Shown here: positions 31,800-43,272 of the stretch, in pieces
Layout of the letters: every line of letters begins with the position of its first letter
Numbering within the stretch: position 1 is the first letter of the stretch
Origin: Protopterus annectens
Taxonomy: Eukaryota > Chordata > Ceratodontiformes > Protopteridae
Reading direction: 5' to 3'
DNA length: 64,000 nt
Assembly (NCBI RefSeq): GCF_019279795.1
Contig: NC_056733.1
Location: 1,114,904,682 to 1,114,968,681, forward strand
Made by a program: the position numbers and the translations under genes
The notes under the pieces: generated by a model
What the model saw: the letters and a program-made list of their open reading frames with translations, nothing else
The model's database searches: none
What the model was told of the DNA's origin: nothing

Positions 31800-34128
31800 T
31801 GTATGTTGCTGAAGCTAGCAAGCAGTTACAGGATGGTAGATTCTGTATAGCAATGTCCATTGACCCTACATCCAGGTTCAAAATTGAAACTGATGAATTT
31901 TACATATTGCAGTGAGTGAGGGTATTATTTGTGATAAAAATTGTTTTCATTTAAAGGTTAAAGATCCATTGCCACAACATTTATATCGCCTTCCTAAAAT
32001 TCATAAGAATGTCAGCAATCCACCAGGGCGACCTATTGTTTCAGGAAAGGGCTCCTTAAGGGAACCACTCTCTGTTTATATGACAAGATATTTGAAACCC
32101 TTATTGAAGGCTGTTAGGGCTCATATACAGGATACAATGGAGTTTCTCAATATTGTAGCTGATACCCAATTAAATCCTGGGTGGTTGATGTGCACTCTTG
32201 ATGTTACCTCACTATACACCAGTATTCCTCATTGGGCTGGCCTTATGGCATTTGAATTTTGGTTGGGAGAAATTTCATTATATAGTCCGGGGTTCAGCAC
32301 CTTTCTCTTATGTTTGACGGAGCATGTCCTTACCAAAAATCCAAAAATGTTTTTTATTTCAATGGTAAATGCTATTTACAGTGACAAGTGGAGTACCACA
32401 GGGTTCTGTCATGGGACCTCTCCTGTTTGGTATCTACTTTTCTGAAGTACAGGCTAACACCGAAGGCTTCTGGCTAATGAAGTTTGCAGATGACTGCAAA
32501 CTAGGAGCCATAGTCAAGTCCCCAAATGATGTGGACATCCTACAGAAGGGCCTCACTGAGACAGATGCCTGGTGTCAGAGCCATGGCCTCAAGCTCAATG
32601 CCAAAAAGTGCAGTGTCATCCCCTTTGGTAAAAACTCTGTACCCATGAACTACCACATAGGCAGCAATCTACTTAATGCCGAATGCGTGATAAGAGACTT
32701 TGGGACCCAGGTGGACAGTAGTCTCTCCTTTGATAGTCACATCTCCACAGTAGTCAGGAAGCCCTTCTACGTGGCACACCTCATCATAAAAGGGTTCTCA
32801 TCCAGGAAAAAAAGAGGTCATTGTTCCCCTCTACTCAGCACTCATTAGACCCATTATGGAGTACAACGCCCATTTTGGAATGTACCTCAAAAGACATCTG
32901 CAGCAGCTGGAAAGGCCACAGAAGTACCTCACAAAGAGGATTATTGGCCGCAAACAAATGCCCTACACTGACCGCCTCAAAAAACTCCAGCTTTACTTCG
33001 TAGCATATTGCCTACTCTGAGGTGATCTCTGCCTAACATATAAAGCTATGTCAAACCCAGAGCTGTTGGACATGCTACACCTAAAGAAATCCCAATCCCT
33101 CCGAGCTACATGCTCTAGGGACCTAAACCTTGTCACCACAATAAACAGGACATGCTGGAGGGATAGATTCCTGTCCCAGTGACTTCCCATACTCTGGAAC
33201 AGGCTACCCATCTATGCCAAGCAAAGTTCTTCATTAGCACTCTTCAAGAAAAATCTTGATGAGTGGATGGGAAATAGGAAATACACCCCGGGGATCACTT
33301 CTGTGTCTCTGCTCGACAGTGGCACAGGAAAATAACTTTCTTGGGTGGCGTAAGCCAGAGAACCTTGTTGGCCGATAGCCTAGTACCTACCTATGAACCT
33401 ATAAAGGCACAGCCATGGGTTCTTCATTTGCACCCATTTATGCTGATTTATTTATGGGATATTTTGAACACATAATGATTTATGACAGCAGTCATAATTT
33501 ATTTCTTGAAGAAATTGATATCTGGAGGTGTTTTTTGGATGACTGCTGGATGGTTTGGAAATCTGACGTCACATATTTACATGAGTTTGTTCAATATCTT
33601 AATGAAAACAAATGGAGCATTCACTTTACAGTCAGCTGTGATATGCAGTACATTTCTTTCTTTGATGTGATGTTAAACAGACAGCCTGATGGCACACTGG
33701 CTAGTTCAGTTTTTCGGAAACCATTTCATTCTAATACATTACTACATGCGTCCAGCTGTCATCCGAAACACATCATTCATAATATCCCTAAATCCCAATA
33801 TATGAGGATTCGATGTACATGTTCCACTAATCAGGATTTTCTACATTTCAACCAAAAGCTAACATCTCGCTTTATGGAACGTGGGTACCCATCAGCACAT
33901 TTGCTTCAAACTAGTAATGAGGTTAGTAAAATAACTAGGAAGGATCTACTTACATATTACAGTCATAGGAAGAATTCAGACTCCAATATTAGGTTTGTAA
34001 CCACTTATGGGAGAAATGCACATCAGTTTTTGAATTTGGTGCAGCAACATTGGGATATTCTTTTAGCGGACGATCGGCTGTGTGAATTATTACATAATAG
34101 ATGTCTTTTTTCCTTCACCAGAGGTTAA
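31800..34128 (+). pseudogene. PLE reverse transcriptase, split by CR1-4
   Basis: PLE RTs are related to telomerase RT. First part: YVAEASKQLQDGRFCIAMSI then DPTSRFKIETDEF (31818-31908), a frameshift and stop near 31912, then LYRLPKIHKNVSNPPGRPIV and LDVTSLYTSIPHWAG (motif A) up to FFISMVNAIY (about 32375). After the CR1 insertion it resumes with GTAMGSSFAPIYADLFMGYF (motif B) and CFLDDCWMVW (motif C with both Asp), then FFDVMLNRQPDGTLASSVFR and the C-terminal connector. Apart from the insertion and one or two lesions the domain is well kept. Confidence 0.88.
32379..33404 (+). mobile_element. CR1-4: 5'-truncated CR1 inserted in the PLE reverse transcriptase
   Basis: Begins abruptly inside RT motif B (GVPQGSVMGPLLFGIYFSEV) and runs through KFADDCKLGAIVKSPNDVDI (motif C), GLKLNAKKCSVIPFGKNSVP and RDLNLVTTINRTCWRDRF. 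It ends with the CR1 3' end CCTACCTATGAACCTATAA. 5' truncation and a complete 3' end show target-primed insertion. It keeps long open stretches, close to CR1-1 in sequence, so it is among the younger CR1 copies. It splits the PLE between RT motifs A and B. Confidence 0.88.
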
Positions 34129-34179
34129 ACCCTAGGTGGGAGTTTTAGTTTTTATAAACGTCATCCCCAATTAACGAAT

Positions 34180-34635
34180 ATGGTTCAGAGTACAATAGAT
34201 GGAACCAAATTGGTGGGTTGCTTCCCCTGTGGTCACTGTACTTTTTGTAAGTATATTGTTAAGACTAAAGAATTTACTAGTAAAAATACGCCCCGTATTT
34301 TTCAAATAAGTACACTTGCAAATTGCAGTAGTGACTGGGTTGTTTATTTCGCTGTATGCACTTGTTTAGCATTTTATATAGGTCAGACTTCTAGACCCAT
34401 GAAGTTACGTATTTCTGAACATCTTAGTAATGTTAGAAATAAAGTTCTTACTAATGCATTATATAAACATACCATTGGTCATGTCACTGCCAAATTTCAA
34501 TGTATTATAATTGATAAAGTGTGTGGTCATAAGTATTCTAAGGCTGGTTGGCATGATGTGTTAAATAAAAAAGAAAAGGCTTGGATAGTTAGACTGGGCG
34601 GGTTATTCCCGCCCGGTCTGAATGATCATTTATAA
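34180..34635 (+). pseudogene. PLE GIY-YIG endonuclease domain
   Basis: C-terminal domain of the PLE protein, separated from the RT part by a stop near 34126. It has a Cys-rich linker (GCFPCGHCTFCKYI) and a GIY-YIG core: VVYFAVCTCLAFYIGQTSRP then MKLRISEHLSNVRN, with the YIG, Arg and Glu-His pattern expected. It ends LGGLFPPGLNDHL. In the family it nicks DNA for target-primed reverse transcription. The N-terminal GIY strand reads VVYF, an accepted variation. Confidence 0.85.
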
Positions 34636-34837
34636 CTTTTGTGTTGATTTTTTATGTTGGTTCATGCTGATTGGTGGTGGGTGTTTTAGGTTTTGCATAT
34701 GCCTATAAATAGGCTAATTAACCACAGTTGTATATTTACATTGAAAAAGGCCTTTGACAAAAACTGGTCTGTGACTGTGGAGACTTATTAAAAGTCTTAC
34801 TTCTCCTTACTTTGTGTGCTGGCTGTTTTTTTGATAT
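34515..34837 (+). repeat. PLE right pseudo-LTR
   Basis: Partner of the left inverted copy: CCGCCCGGTCTGAATGATCA, CATATGCCTATAAATAGGCT, then TTGAAAAAGGCCTTTGACAA and TATTAAAAGTCTTACTTCTC. Its hammerhead-like region (34741-34790) is more decayed than in the left copy. Confidence 0.78.
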
Positions 34838-34949
34838 TTGCTCTGCAAGCCAGGCATAAGACTCCCCTAAAAAGTCTACATGATACAGAGTAAAGTGACA
34901 GGGACTTTAGTCAGTCTATGTAGGGCACATGCTGGAGTCCCTTGAGCTT

Positions 34950-37292
34950 CTTTGTTAGAAACCTATGAGGATTTTCCAGTTGCTGCAGGTGCTTTGCATG
35001 GTACATGTCAAACGAGGCATTATACTCCATTATGGGCCAAGTTAGTGTTGAGTATAGAGGGGGTTATAACCTCTTTTGCTCTTGAGGTGATGCCTTTACT
35101 AATCATGTGTGCTATGTACAAAGCCTTACGTACTGCAGGAGACACATGGTGGTCAAAGTTAAGGTCGCGGTCAGCTTGTGATCCCAAGTCTCTTTCCTCT
35201 TCGTGGGTACTTAGGGTATTGTTGTTGATTTGATAGTGTGAAGGGACATTGTTTGTGCCGAAGGGAATGATGATGCATTTCTTTGCATTCAGTTTGAGAC
35301 CTTGACTAATACACCAGTTGTTGGTCTGCGTGAGACCCTCCAGGAGTATGATGACATAATTTGGGGATTCAGTAATTACATCTAGTATGTAGTCATCTGC
35401 AAACTTGGTCAGCCATAACCCCTTTGCTTTGATCTGAACGTCTGAGAAGTATATACCAAATAGTAGGGGGCCCAGCACTGACCTCTGTGGCTCCCCACTG
35501 GTAACAGGTCTGCTGGTTGATGTGGAGTCGCCCACTTTGACAGTGTGCGTCTGGTTTGTGAACCAGTTAGCAACCCATCTTAAAATGAAGAGGTTTGCAT
35601 TCATTTGGCTAAGTTTATCAGGAATGCTTGAGTGTGGGATTGTGTTGCAAACCTTTGACAAGTCGAATATGCTGTGTGCACAGTTTTGCACTGATAATGG
35701 ACCTGGTCACATTTTCGAAAAAATCCACCAGATTTATCAGGCAGGATCTGCCTTTGAAGATGAATTGGGTAGGATCCAGGGTTTGGAGGTCTTCTGTCTT
35801 TATTTATGAGGTCCTTAGTAATACATTCATTGCCTTTACAGATGAGGCTGGTCAGGCTTATGGGTCTGTAATCCCTCAGGTGTGTTACTAGATCACCTTT
35901 GTGGGGGCAAATAAATGTTCTCCATTCCGCAGGAACAAAGCCTGTGGTTAGACTGTGATTGAAAAGGATACAGAATGATGATGCTAGTTCATGTTTTAGC
36001 CTGTTTAGACAACAGCCTGGGATGCCATCTGGTCCCGTAGAGGCTGTATTTTTTGCCGTGGACAAGGCTTTGATGACCTTTTCTTCGGATATGCAGGGTG
36101 GGGGCAAGGATTGTGAGAGATTTGGAGGGGATGGGGGTGAAATTTTCACCAAACCTATCTGCTAGCAGGTTTGCTATCTCTGTGGGGTCAGTGTGTGAGA
36201 TACCGCTGGTCACTAGTTCTGCACATGCTTGAGTCCTACCTTTTAGGCTACATACATAGCTGTAAAAGGCCTTATGGTTATCCTTGGCTGTATTTGCTAA
36301 GTTTCTCTCAAAGGAAAGCTTAGAGGTTTTGACAAGTTGTCTTATTTGCTTGTTGAAGCTGAGAAGGGTGCTTTTCCATTGTTGGGGCCTTGCCTTTGTT
36401 TTCTTTGTCAACAACTTTTGCATTTATTGTAAAGTTTGTTGATGCTGGATGTCCACCATGGCAGCTTGTTTTTACTTGGGGCTCTAGGTTGGATTCTTTT
36501 GAGTACAGCTGAGTTTGTACACTTATGCAAGTGATTGTACAGGGCTTTAGTGTAAGCCACTTTCAGCTTGGGGTGGAGCTTGGAATGCCTAGGATGTATG
36601 TTTGCATTGGTGAAGGTTTTTAGTCTGATTTCACCCATTGTGAGATCTGGTGTTAGTGCCAGCTCAAAGGTGACTCTTTTGTGGTCAGATTTAACTGAGT
36701 GCCGACATTTGTGGCAGTGCATCTGTTTGACATGTTACTGAGGACTAGATCTAGAGTGTTTGTTCCTTTTGTCAGTATGTGAACTGTTTGTTCTAAGGCA
36801 TTTGAATTAACAAAATCAAGGAACTTTTGCGCTAGCGAATTGGGGCTAGCGTAGGTTTCCCAGTTGATGGTGGGATAATTGAAATCCCCATAACCAGAGT
36901 GTTCGGTAAAATTTGGATTGTTTCTACATTGGTCAAATAGGCTTCGTAGGTGTCATGACCCATGGAGGGGGAATCTGTAACTGGCTATGACTTGAATAGG
37001 GGTTTACCCACTGTAACCTGGACTTGGAGTAACTCCATGGAGTTGTCCAGTCTAACTAGATAGGAGGTGAATTTATCTGTAATATAGGTAGAACACCACC
37101 TCCTTTGGTTTTTATATGTTCATTTTGCATTCTGAAGGTGTGAAAGGCATTGCAGACTTGCAAGGCTGGGGTACTCTGTGAGGTCTTGAAACAGGTTTCT
37201 GTGACTGCAGAGCCATCTACATCTTCTAGTGATAGAAGTGCTTCCAGGGAGTGCAGTTTTTGGTTTAAACTCCTAGCATTTAACAGCATCAC
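34950..37292 (-). pseudogene. CR1-3 ORF2: endonuclease-reverse transcriptase
   Basis: Endonuclease start MMLLNARSLNQKLHSLEALL with AVTETCFK (Trp to Cys). RT pieces: NTASTGPDGIPGCCLNRL, FVPAEWRTFICPHKGDLVTH (35601-36152), a motif A region DLSKVCNTIPHSSIPDK, SGEPQRSVLGPLLFGIYFSD (motif B), KFADDYILDVITESPNY (motif C, both Asp kept) and GLKLNAKKCIIIPFGTNNVP. Its C-terminal end lies across the Penelope-like insertion at 31218-31402 (SRDLSMTCDLNRTCCREHL). Confidence 0.82.
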
Positions 37293-37362
37293 CTTTATTT
37301 TGTTCTGGTTTGCTCATTTCACATCAGTAATATTGTTTTCGAGACCTTGCCTAATAAAGGCA

Positions 37363-37950
37363 CTACAGGGAAGGCAAGACCATTTGCCCGCAGCCAAAAA
37401 CCAAAAGGTGCCAGGTGTAAACCGTCTCTGGCAAAGCAGTGAGGTTTGTCGACCATGGCTTCCCTGGCTGACAGAAACTGGACCCCCTATGAATGACACC
37501 AAAAACTAAGCCAGTTATTGAAATCAATAATTTTTGTTTATACTGTGGCATCGTTCTAGGTGAGGGTAGTTTGCTGCTCAAGGCTAGGGACATACCTATC
37601 TGGGACACATACACAGAGAGCTCAACCATGTCTGTCTTCATATAGTCAAGTGAGGTATGTCTGAAGTTGTTCACACCAACATGAACTATGACAGAGTCAT
37701 AATAGTACTTGTTGCTGAGAGATCTGAGTGCATGCATGATCTGATGAATTCTGGCACCGGAGAGGTAGCTGACCATGACTTTCTCCTTGTCCAGCCTGGT
37801 GAGTGGGACATCCGTGTGTCTCACTATTGAGACTCCAGTGACAAGAAAATTTGTTTTTTGAGTGTTTCCTCTTATGGGCTTGATGGGTGAGATACTGATG
37901 TTACTGTGCATCATGGGTGCTGTGGGGAGTGTGTTAGTTGTCGCAGTCAT
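37363..37950 (-). pseudogene. CR1-3 ORF1 esterase region
   Basis: FLVTGVSIVRHTDVPLTRLD corresponds to the GDSI block but reads TGVS, so the Asp before the nucleophile is changed. HVGVNNFRHTSLDYM corresponds to GVNDL. The C-terminal Asp-His block is out of frame. The Cys-rich N-terminus is missing because the copy is truncated near 38030. Confidence 0.65.
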
Positions 37951-38029
37951 GTTTTGGAGGTCTCTGGTGTTTAGACAAGTTTTTCGAGAGAACCTCCTCG
38001 TATGTAGATTTTTGTGTTTGATGTTTGAT

Positions 38030-39380
38030 TGTTGGGGGGTATTGTCAATGTGGGAGTTCCCTATGGTAGGTGACTTCCCGAAGGATACATTAATGCATTG
38101 TTTGGCATTTAGTTTCTGCCCAAGATTTTGACACCGATTTATATGAAAAACCTTCCTGCAGGATGGCTGTCATTTGAGGATTCAGTGACTGCTTATAGGT
38201 TGCAGTCATCTGCACCCATAATCAGCCAGAGTCCTTTAGCTACTTCAGCTAGTAAATACCAAACAGGAGGGGTCCCAGCATAGAACCCTGGGGGGACTTC
38301 ACTGGTGACTGGTCACTTTTTGGAGGCGACTTCCCCTCTGTTGATTATATGCATCCTATCTTTGAGCCAGTTGGCAGTCCAGTGGGTGACCTAGGGGTTT
38401 ATTCCCAGTTTATTTAGCTTTTCTACTATGCCAGAGTGGGGAATTGTGTCAGAAGCTTTGTCCAGGTCGAGGTATGTAGTGTGTGTACAATTTTGCCTTA
38501 TTCTGTTGCTTTGGTGACCTTTAAAAAAAAAAAATCAACCAGGTTGAGTAAACATGACCCGCCCTTGACATATCCAAATCAAGACAGGTCCAGCATTTGG
38601 AGGTTCCGTATGTCCTGATTAATTCCATAAGTCTTTCCATTAATTCCACGATATGTCTTTTAATTCCATGATAAGTCTTTCCATGGCTTTTCATATGAGG
38701 CTGGTTAGACTTATGAGTCTGTGGAAGGCCCTACTTTATTCAGGAGACTGACTGTAGCCCTTCTCCATTCACTTTGTACAAAACCTGCATGAAGGCCGAA
38801 ATTGAACAGTGTTGTTAGGATAGTGGCGAAATTATGCTTTATGCTATTTATGATGCATCCAGGAATATTGCCAAGACCTGTCGGTGCAGTGTTTTTAGCT
38901 TTTGATAGCACTTTTAGGACTTGGTCTTGTGTGATAGCTGGAGGTGAATTAGTTTTAGGTATATCTTGAGGGACAAAAAGATGGGAGATTGGGTAAAGTT
39001 AGAGCTTAATTTATCAGCCAGTATGTTAGCTATATCTTCAGCCTCAGTGTAGGTTACATCATTCAAAATCAGCTCAGTACATTACTGCATTGTGCTTTTG
39101 AGATTACAGACGTAATTAAAAAAATATCTTGTGACTGTCTTTGGCTTGGATAGTTATTTTAGCCTCAGACTCTGCTTTGGCAGATTTTATTGAGCTCCTG
39201 AGTTTTGTTTATTTCAGTGACAAGGGCTCTAACATCCTGGGAATGACTCTCCTTACTTTTGGTCAAAATTCTTTTCCTTTTATTAGAAAGCTTGTTGATA
39301 TTACAATTCCACCATGTGGTTTTATGTTTTAGTTTGCCCTGCACTTGTTCCTAAGGGGTACAGTTGCTTCTGTGCAGCTG
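38030..39380 (-). mobile_element. CR1-5: internal CR1 ORF2 fragment
   Basis: Minus strand, highly decayed: ALSKAKNTAPTGLG-type RT segment (38711-38911), a FVQSEWRRATVSLLNKVGPS block, and near 38090 LNAKQC with SFGKS equivalent to the KLNAKKC..FGKN segment. No 3' end. Its left edge abuts the 5' end of CR1-3 and its right edge joins a DIRS gag-like segment. Confidence 0.68.
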
Positions 39381-39960
39381 TTTACATGCTGGTATGGTAT
39401 GATGGTGCACACTTATATGTATTCAGTGGAGCTAACTGGTTTTGCTGGGAATTTGGAGCTTGCCACTGTGTCACTTATGAGTAGGTAGTTCATCATAAGG
39501 AAATTTCTAAGGGTACCTTGGAGGGAAGGGATTTCTGGATCTGGATTTGTCATCCACTGTCTCTGTTACTTTGGGCAGGAGTGTTTTATTGGGCTAAGCT
39601 TAGAATTTAGTTCAGGTTGTTGATCCTTCTAGATCTGGTGTTGCTTGTCAGAGAAGAATAAATTCTTCACTGTCTGAAGATTCTCAGGATATTGAACAGT
39701 ATAAAGTTCTTCAAACTTGTATATTTTTATTTTCTAACCCCATGTCTGACCCAGGAGCAATTTCCTTGGTAAATCCTTCTGTTACTAAACATCTGGTAAG
39801 TGTTAATCCCACCCTTTCTGATAAAGATGGGAAAGCCTGTTAAAAGATTTGGGAAAAAGTATTCCTCTGCCACAGTTATTTTTAGAATTCTTAATCCTCA
39901 AGCGCACATGTTAAATATATGCTTACTTCTTTTGAGAATATCAGGAACATTCTAGCTTTT
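38890..39960. repeat. Duplicated chimeric block, copy 1 (CR1-5 plus DIRS gag-like)
   Basis: Matches 41365-42710 over its length, starting GTTTTTAGCTTTTGATAGCA and passing through ACATGCTGGTATGGTATGAT into ATCTGGTGTTGCTTGT. Relative to copy 2 it lacks about 300 bp near 39700 (between AGGATATTGAACAG and TATAAAGTTCTTC). The CR1-to-DIRS junction lies inside both copies, so this is a duplication of an already chimeric locus. Confidence 0.78.
39590..39960 (+). pseudogene. DIRS gag-like fragment, copy 1
   Basis: KVLQTCIFLFSNPMSDPGAI-type translation near 39705 followed by LVNPSVTKHLVSVNPTLSDK-like sequence. It is equivalent to the DIRS-4 gag block with SVDAMVVAAATKKE and VHPPNKESR. Broken by stops and a 300-bp deletion relative to copy 2. 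Confidence 0.5.
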
Positions 39961-41364
39961 TTTCTTCTGAGGAAGTACCATCTTTGTGTAATTTTATTGT
40001 TTTTATGTCTGAAGTGACTAAGCACTCTGGTCTCGATTGCAGAAGAAAAATGTTAACCCAAAATAAATGGATAGCTATCTGGCATGCCATAATTGCTGTC
40101 CAACTGGTTCTAAAACAGAAAATCTTCTTCTGATAGTCAAAATACAGAATAGCAGCTCAAGTGAGTAGATACTGAACCACGGACAAAAGTGGAGAGTCCA
40201 AAAACCAAATCCTTCTCAGAGAAATATTTGTGATTTCTTTGACTCCGATTTTTGGATTCTTAAGATTATACCAGAGAATACAACCATAGATGTGTCCTGT
40301 CAGAAGATAGGGTGGAGGGGACTCCATATCTACCTTTATGTGGACTGATCACGATGATCTTGAGATCGGACAATAAAACTCAAATTGTAGAACCAAGCAG
40401 TTTACATACATAAGCAGCAGAACTCTCTTAGCATTGTCACTCAGTGCATGGACATGATGTCCACATACAAATAGAGAACGTAAAGAAATGGGGTTACCTA
40501 GAGATGGACCTTCTTGCATCTCAAGAGAATTTCCAAATTTTTGTGTTGTGTTCCTGGACAAGTGTGCACAGGGGCATTGGAAATTAATTTAATTTTAAGC
40601 AAGTAGAACCGAGGCTTCTGAGTGCCTTCCTTCAGATACCTTTCATTCCAAAAGTGTTTTAAGATCAGTAAAAACAAAATGAAAACTCCAGCAAAGCTGG
40701 AACTTCCACCGAGTGACCTATCAAACCTCTTGTATCAGAGGCACATGGGATATATGCAAATGAACCTTATGAACATCAAGTGTTTCAGCTAATTGGCGAT
40801 TCTAAATGCCCATGACTTGTTTTGTCGTTTTAATGGACAATTTCAGGCCAATAAAGCCAAACCCCACTAGCTGTGGATATGCATATTTCGGCCTTGTTAT
40901 GACCTCATCAGCACGGCACAGTCAGAGTGTTTGACTAAGCATTAGAAACACAGGGCTGTTATACCCAGCTGATGTCCATTATCATTAGGGTCACTGCAAA
41001 AATATCCCAAACAACAAACTAAAACAATGAGTGAGAAGGTCACGGAAAAAACGATCAGTAAAAACAAAATGAAAACTCCACCCCTGGAGTTGCTTTTCAT
41101 TCACCCTCAACATTCCTTTTCTGCAATAAAAAAGACTCGGAAAGGACATTTTTTGACATACCTTACATCTACAGTATCAGGAGGCAAGGTCAAATCAGTA
41201 TTCTTCAAGAAGCCGTCAGCGTCATTGGGCTGAGGGCAGAAGATCTCGGGGCTATCAAGAATGCAGAATTTCCTCTAAAGAAAGGATTCTGTAAATCTTG
41301 ACTGGATAACAATAACTGTCCTGGAGGAGGTAGTTGGTAGAAGGTTTTCCCTTCAATACAGGGT
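39961..41364. other. Unrecognised spacer with 28-bp direct repeats
   Basis: No gene found. A perfect 28-bp repeat starting GATCAGTAAAAACAAAATGA lies at 40663-40690 and 41053-41080. The 362 bp between contain ATGCATATTTCGGCCTTGTT and GACCTCATCAGCACGGCACA, reminiscent of a dispersed repeat but not identified. Confidence 0.5.
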
Positions 41365-41900
41365 TTTTAGCTTTTGATAGCATTTTTAGGACTTGGTCTT
41401 TTGTGACAGCTGGAGGTGAGCCAGTTTTAGGTGTATCCTGAGAGACAAGACTGAAGAGAGAGGAGGTAAAGTTAGAGCTACATTTATTAGCCAGTAGGTT
41501 AGCTATATCTTCGACCTCAGTTTAGGTAACATCATTCACAATCAGCTCAGTGCATTACTGCATTGTGCTTTTAAGATTACAAACATAGCTAAAAAATGCC
41601 TTGTCTTTGTCTTTGGCTTGGGTAATTGTTTTAGCCTCAAACTCTGCTTTGGCAGATTTTAAGCTGCTAAGTCATTTGTTTATTTCAATGACAAGAGCTC
41701 TAACATTCTGGGAGTTGCTCTCCTTACTTTTGGTCAAAATTCTTTTCCTTTTATTGTAAAGCTTGTTGATGTTACAGTTCCACCATGTGGTTTTGTTTTT
41801 GGGGTTTGCCCTGCATTGTTCAGAAGGGGTACAGCTGCATCCGTGCAGTTGTTTACATGCTGGTATGGTATGATGGTTCACACTTACATGTATTCAGTGG
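41365..41900 (-). pseudogene. CR1-6: CR1 ORF2 fragment
   Basis: The frame at 41672-41881 reads NKTTWWNCNINKLYNKRKRI then NVRALVIEINK. This corresponds to the KPIYWSPAINKLYNRRKKLL segment of CR1-1 upstream of the RT core. It is the duplicate of the 38890-39380 part of CR1-5. Confidence 0.65.
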
Positions 41901-42049
41901 AGCTAACTGGTTTTGCTGGGAATTTGAAGCTTGCCACTGTGTCACTTATGAGTAGGTAGTTCATCCTAAGGAAATGTCTAAGGGTTCCTTGGAGGGAAGG
42001 GATATCTGGATTTGTCATCCTCTGTCTCTGTTACTTTGGACAGGAGTGT

Positions 42050-42710
42050 TTTATTGGGCTAAGCATAGAATTTAGTTCAGGTTGTTGTCCCTTCTAGATC
42101 TGGTGTTACTTGTTGGAGAAGAATAAATTCTTCACTGTTTGAAGATTATCAGGATATTAAACAGTAAAATGATTATGAGGGGACAACGCCTGTTTTCTCT
42201 TGTCAGGTATCTGTTTCTGAGAGTTTTTCTTCTGATAGTACCTTAGAAGGATTTTCTTTTTCTGAAACCATATCCAGAACAAATCAGTTGTTTTATTGGG
42301 AACATAATAATATTCCACTATCTCTAAAAAAATTTCTGATTTATTGTATCTGAAATTGCATTAAATTACTTAAGTTCTTCCTGGATTGGAATATGTTTTT
42401 ATTAACTGCCTGTAACTTTTCTGATAGATATCCCACTACCCCTCAGAAAGCAGCTAGATTGTATAAAGTTCCTCAATATTATACATTTGTATTTTCTAAC
42501 TCCAGATCTGACCCAGCAGCAATTTTCTTGTTAAATCCATCTGTTACTAAACATATGGTAAATGCTAATCCCTCCCCTTCTGATAAGGGTGGGGAAAGCT
42601 TTTTAAAAGATTTGGGGAAAAATGTATTCTTCTGCCACTGTTATTTTTAGAATTCTTAATTCTCAAGCTCATGTTAAAATATATACTTACTTCTTTTGAG
42701 AATATTACGT
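42050..42710 (+). pseudogene. DIRS gag-like fragment, copy 2
   Basis: The frame at 42393-42650 gives TPQKAARLYKVPQYYTFVFS then RSDPAAIFLLNPSVTKHMVN and SDKGGESFLKDLGKNVF. It lines up with the DIRS-4 gag capsid region (TPRRPSKFITAPADKQFLTK, then ELADPSVPVHPPNKES and RYGKRMF) at low identity, and with 60361-60540. It belongs to a DIRS subfamily not otherwise complete here. Confidence 0.52.
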
Positions 42711-43219
42711 GCAAGCAGACTTTAAAAAATGGCAAGTAGGCTCCAAAAGGAAAGCAGGAGGTTCCCAGAAACAGACAGTCCAACAAGTTTAAATGAACAT
42801 TGTCAGACTGTCCTCATTTCTACTTCCTACCATGGCAACCATTTAAATCTTCACAAAAAACGGCTGTACATTTCTCTCTTTGGCAATAGATGATATCAGA
42901 CAAATGGATTCTGAGAGTGATTCTTCAGGGATACAAGTACACTTTTGCAGTGCTGTTGGTTTAAAGGTGGCATGCTCACCTTTGGTGGAGAAGTCTGTGG
43001 GTTCTTTTTCTGTCCCAGGTAGATAGATTGCTGATGCTAGACTCCTAAGCGTATCATTTTTTTGGATGCTTAAGTTGGTAGCAGCTCTGGTGGATGTAAA
43101 AGATCCCATGGCACCTATCAAAAAGAGTAGGGGTTCTTTATTTGCACAATCCATAAGTATTTACACTAATAATTATTTACACTATTTGTTTATATTATAT
43201 ATACATTTTCCAAGTTTTA

Positions 43220-43272
<53 letters not shown>

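Larger units (their letters stand above)
31403..34837 (+). mobile_element. Penelope-like element (PLE) inside CR1-3
   Basis: Encodes a PLE reverse transcriptase and a GIY-YIG endonuclease on the plus strand. It is flanked by TTGCTCTGTAAGCCA (31388-31402) and TTGCTCTGCAAGCCA (34838-34852), a 15-bp target duplication with one mismatch lying inside CR1-3. A roughly 325-bp terminal segment appears inverted at the left end (31463-31784) relative to the right (34515-34837), the arrangement typical of PLE pseudo-LTRs. It is itself interrupted by CR1-4 at 32379-33404. Confidence 0.88.
30985..38030 (-). mobile_element. CR1-3: divergent CR1 LINE split by a Penelope-like element
   Basis: The 3' end (30985-31402) and the rest (34853-38030) are separated by the insertion at 31403-34837. 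Joined conceptually, the order is ORF1 (37363-37950), ORF2 (about 34950-37292) and a 3' tail. It differs from CR1-1 and CR1-2 by many substitutions and is an older or separate subfamily. The 5' end stops inside ORF1, where another CR1 fragment (CR1-5) begins. Confidence 0.82.
41365..42710. repeat. Duplicated chimeric block, copy 2
   Basis: Second copy of the CR1/DIRS chimera. It includes a CR1 ORF2 fragment (41365-41900, minus; CNINKLYNKRKRILTKSKES) and DIRS gag-like sequence (42050-42700, plus). It retains the 300 bp missing from copy 1. Confidence 0.78.
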
